A stretch of DNA of 13,593 bases. Origin: Candidatus Pacearchaeota archaeon. Its GTDB lineage: Archaea > Nanoarchaeota > Nanoarchaeia > Pacearchaeales > GW2011-AR1. This document shows, piece by piece, positions 11,760 to 13,593 of the stretch (within the stretch, counting starts at the first letter, position 1; every line of letters begins with the position of its first letter). The DNA lies in contig NZER01000188.1 in assembly GCA_002690445.1 (NCBI GenBank), positions 1 to 13,593 on the forward strand, in the 5' to 3' direction. The position numbers were made by a program, and so were the translations under genes. The notes beneath the pieces are model-generated. The model had not been told where the DNA came from and made no database searches. It saw only the letters and a program-made list of their open reading frames with translations.

Positions 11760-12629
11760 CTAACTCGTAGGTACAGTCGCATCGGTCTGAAGCTCGTACC
11801 CCCAATTGCCTGAACTCCTCTCGCCCCAGATGTACTCGTCGTAGTGGTACATGATGGTGGCGCCGCCGCCGATGTCCTCGCGTCTCACCGCCACCGCCCG
11901 GGGGCTACGCCCCTGCACCAGAACGAGAGCCATCTTGGAGTAGACCCCGCCTTTCGCCACGTTGGACGTAATGGTGATCTCGTTGTTCTCGTGGACGGAG
12001 ACGTTGCCTATCATCCCTTTGAAACCGTTCTTGTACGCATCCATGGTGGGACCAGCGGTAATGTTGTACGTGCCTACAGGAGCCGTCATCTCGTCGGTAA
12101 GGTCCTTAATCTGGAAGGCGTGCAACTGGGCGTGGAGTGGGCTGGGGCCTGACTCAGTCGTATTGCCGGTAATCCTGACGGACGCCGCCATGATATGACC
12201 GTAGGTCAGTGTCCCCGAACCACCCAATGACGTGGTGAACCCGTCGATGGCGGTAATGCCGTCCTGGAGTTTCTTCCGCGTCATCGCGTTTTGGGCCAAC
12301 TTGCCCAGTTTGGCAGCACCGTGGGCCACGATCCGATCTCCCACTCGGTCGGTAATGAGCGTTTCAATCCCAATCACCGTAGGGGTTAAGGGGAAGTCGG
12401 TATCCGAGAGTTGCTGCGGATTGTCCAGGATGGTATCCTCTGTGATCGCCTGGGCTGTGATTTTGGCGTAGGATACCTCGTGCCAAGTTAAGCCCATCCC
12501 TTTCCCAAGGGTCTGCCTATCCACCGTGGACATCATCTCGCCTTCATCCTCGCGTACCAGACGAGACTGCCCAATGATGGTGGGGAGTGAGTCCTGCAAG
12601 GAATCAGTGGTGGTTCTTCCGACTGCCAT
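11760..12629 (-). CDS. Putative major capsid protein
   Basis: The 289-residue protein starts at ATG 12629 after AGGAGG eight bases upstream. The sequence QTLGKGMGLTWHEVSYAKIT, then AQAITEDTILDNPQQL, DFPLTPTVIGIETLITDRV and ARKKLQDGITAIDG-type helices fit HK97-fold capsid proteins seen in phages and metagenomic contigs: an N-terminal arm, a long spine helix and a glycine-rich E-loop-like part (GFTTSLGGSGTLTYGHIMAA). The C-terminus has HYDEYIWGERSSGNW. Position right after a scaffold-like gene, high expected expression (strong ribosome site) and absence of any other candidate support the call. I have not been able to align it to a structure. Confidence 0.75.
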   Translation of the reverse strand: MAVGRTTTDSLQDSLPTIIGQSRLVREDEGEMMSTVDRQTLGKGMGLTWHEVSYAKITAQAITEDTILDNPQQLSDTDFPLTPTVIGIETLITDRVGDRIVAHGAAKLGKLAQNAMTRKKLQDGITAIDGFTTSLGGSGTLTYGHIMAASVRITGNTTESGPSPLHAQLHAFQIKDLTDEMTAPVGTYNITAGPTMDAYKNGFKGMIGNVSVHENNEITITSNVAKGGVYSKMALVLVQGRSPRAVAVRREDIGGGATIMYHYDEYIWGERSSGNWGYELQTDATVPTS

Positions 12630-12646
12630 CTCGTTATCCTCCTAGA

Positions 12647-13396
12647 TTAAAGTGCGCCACTAGCCTGTAAGGTTTCTCTGTGTTTAGCCGTAAGGTTGGC
12701 CGCATCCAGGGTCCCATTGCCGATGGCAGTTAGAATCTCATCGGAGGTTACCGGCCCGCCACCAGACTTGCTACCAGACTGGTTGTAGTGCTGGGCCGGG
12801 ATGCGCCCTTTCTTCAGTTCTGCGATCTCCTTTTTCAAGACATCCATCTCGCGCGCTTGCGGCCCCAATTGTTGAGCAGCCGCCTCCATCTCGGCAGCCG
12901 TGTTGTAGGGCATCAGAGATGTTATCGGAACCCCATGCTCTCGTGACAGACGATCCGCTAAATGGGCCTTCCGCTCGACAAGCAACTGGTATTCAGAGAT
13001 GGCCGCATCACCCAACGCACGCGAGTGGGCCTTTGCCTGCTCATCGTCCCAGCCAGCGGCAACGAGCTTAGTAGTATATCCTTGTTCGTATTCCCGGACA
13101 TGGTTGACGATTTGTTGGGATTCGACAGCCTGTTGCCGCTGGTCAGCCTCCAAGCGTAACCGTGTATTCTCAGCTTTGAGCGCCGCAGCCCCGTCAAGCA
13201 CCGGGGGGGCACCGGGCTCTTTTTCTTCAGTGGGAGGCCTCTCAGTGGGAGCTTCCTCGGCGGAAGGCGCCTCAGCGGATACCTCCGGTTCAGCCAGCGT
13301 GGCCTCAGTAAGCTTCTCCTCCTCAGTAGGCGGCAGGAGATTTTCGTGCTCTAAAGCTAACGCTGTCTGGTCATCTATGGTTTGTTGCGTCGTCAT
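12647..13396 (-). CDS. Scaffold-like protein
   Basis: The 249-residue protein starts at ATG 13396, three bases after GGAGG, which itself touches the T-run of the upstream terminator. Residues 1-65 are disordered, acidic and Pro-rich (TEEEKLTEATLAEPEVSAEA). Residues 68-105 form a coiled coil (AAALKAENTRLRLEADQRQQ). Residues 105-155 are helical, 166-197 a second helical or coiled segment (ELKKG end), and the tail is a small helical motif after Gly-rich SGGGPVTSDEILTA. This acidic, helical layout directly before a capsid gene is typical of phage head scaffolds. No protease motif is visible, so prohead protease activity is not supported. Confidence 0.75.
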   Translation of the reverse strand: MTTQQTIDDQTALALEHENLLPPTEEEKLTEATLAEPEVSAEAPSAEEAPTERPPTEEKEPGAPPVLDGAAALKAENTRLRLEADQRQQAVESQQIVNHVREYEQGYTTKLVAAGWDDEQAKAHSRALGDAAISEYQLLVERKAHLADRLSREHGVPITSLMPYNTAAEMEAAAQQLGPQAREMDVLKKEIAELKKGRIPAQHYNQSGSKSGGGPVTSDEILTAIGNGTLDAANLTAKHRETLQASGAL

Positions 13397-13404
13397 CGTC
13401 CTCC

Positions 13405-13440
13405 AAAAAGAAAAGCCCCACTCCCGCTTGGGAATGGGGC
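13405..13440 (-). terminator. Intrinsic terminator upstream of the scaffold gene
   Basis: On the minus strand GCCCCATTCCC (13440-13430) pairs over 11 positions (one U.G) with GGGAGTGGGGC (13425-13415) around an AAGC loop, and TTTTCTTTTT follows (13414-13405). This is a textbook leftward terminator. It ends the partial gene at the right edge, yet the ribosome site of the scaffold gene begins at once after its T-run, leaving no room for a promoter between them. Confidence 0.9.
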
Positions 13441-13472
13441 CTGTGATCCAGGTCTCCCTATGTATCTACATC

Positions 13473-13592
13473 CTAGAGTCGTTCAGAATATTTGTCAAGC
13501 ACAGGGCCGCAAAGCCGCCCGTATTCTGTGATTTTCCACGACATGATGCGGCCCTCTTTCACATCAAGAATCACGTTGCCCGTCTTGTTCGC
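13473..13592 (-). CDS. C-terminal part of a small DUF2292-like protein
   Basis: An open frame enters from the right edge and gives 39 residues before TAG 13473-13475. The sequence GNVILDVKEGRIMSWKITEY-GRL fits the spacing of the DUF2292 consensus G-x-V-x-L-x-V-x-x-G-x-V/I ... T-E-x-x-R-L, a very small beta-hairpin protein often seen in Firmicutes and phages and without known function. The remaining C-terminus (CGPVLDKYSERL) is unlike that family. A strong terminator follows 33 bases downstream, so it closes its own unit. The match is by eye over about 25 residues and is only tentative. Confidence 0.5.
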   Translation of the reverse strand, partial: ANKTGNVILDVKEGRIMSWKITEYGRLCGPVLDKYSERL

Positions 13593-13593
13593 C

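Noticed and set aside
12647..13396. Scaffold-like gene as a head maturation protease
   Set aside because: No Ser-His protease motif and the composition is that of a disordered and coiled-coil protein.
1..13593. Search for tRNA genes, CRISPR arrays, integrase, transposase or attachment sites
   Set aside because: Nothing seen by eye: no repeat-spacer pattern, no cloverleaf with GGTTCRA-type arm, and no recombinase motif in any supported protein.

Overview
The window looks like part of a tailed-bacteriophage (or prophage) genome from an uncultured, fairly GC-rich host. Nearly all coding sequence is on the minus strand, tightly packed, with 1-, 4- and 8-base overlaps and strong GGAGG-type ribosome sites. 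It reads as one virion-morphogenesis operon transcribed from right (13.4 kb) to left (0.6 kb). The host cannot be named from sequence reading alone. No integrase, tRNA, CRISPR array or insertion sequence is visible.

Right edge: the end of a small DUF2292-like gene is followed by a strong intrinsic terminator (13405-13440) that abuts the ribosome site of a scaffold-like gene. Then come the putative major capsid protein (11760-12629), a 71-residue mini-HNH protein, a lectin/LamG-like virion protein, a larger HNH endonuclease with zinc-knuckle repeats, a fibre-like protein, a small coiled-coil protein, an unrecognised protein, a zinc-finger-like protein and a 145-residue structural protein.

Middle: a 22-residue ORF overlaps by GTGA the start of an S-adenosylmethionine-decarboxylase (SpeD) homologue whose pyruvoyl-precursor Ser, His and Cys are all in place. 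It leads straight into an adaptor/neck-type protein, a 625-residue beta-propeller-like tail protein, a Vsr/PD-(D/E)XK-like nuclease, a tail fibre with a 52-residue duplication and a tail-fibre-assembly-like protein.

Left: three small membrane proteins in a row (198, 58 and 83 residues) look like a lysis or membrane cassette. The 58-residue two-helix protein is the best holin candidate. About 360 bases without a convincing gene follow; they carry an extended -10 promoter, a 14-bp hairpin that pairs fully only as minus-strand RNA, and an orphan perfect Shine-Dalgarno. At the left edge a partial gene on the plus strand runs toward the operon and ends in its own terminator, so the two units converge. 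The stem of that terminator is repeated, inverted, in the minus-oriented hairpin.

Most notable are the SpeD homologue inside the virion operon, the hairpin that buries both ribosome site and start codon of the larger HNH gene, the two HNH genes flanking one capsid-region gene, and the Vsr-like nuclease coupled to tail genes. Terminase and portal genes are not in the window and would be expected beyond the right edge. No tape-measure-sized gene is present, which together with the adaptor-propeller pair suggests, but does not prove, a short tail.
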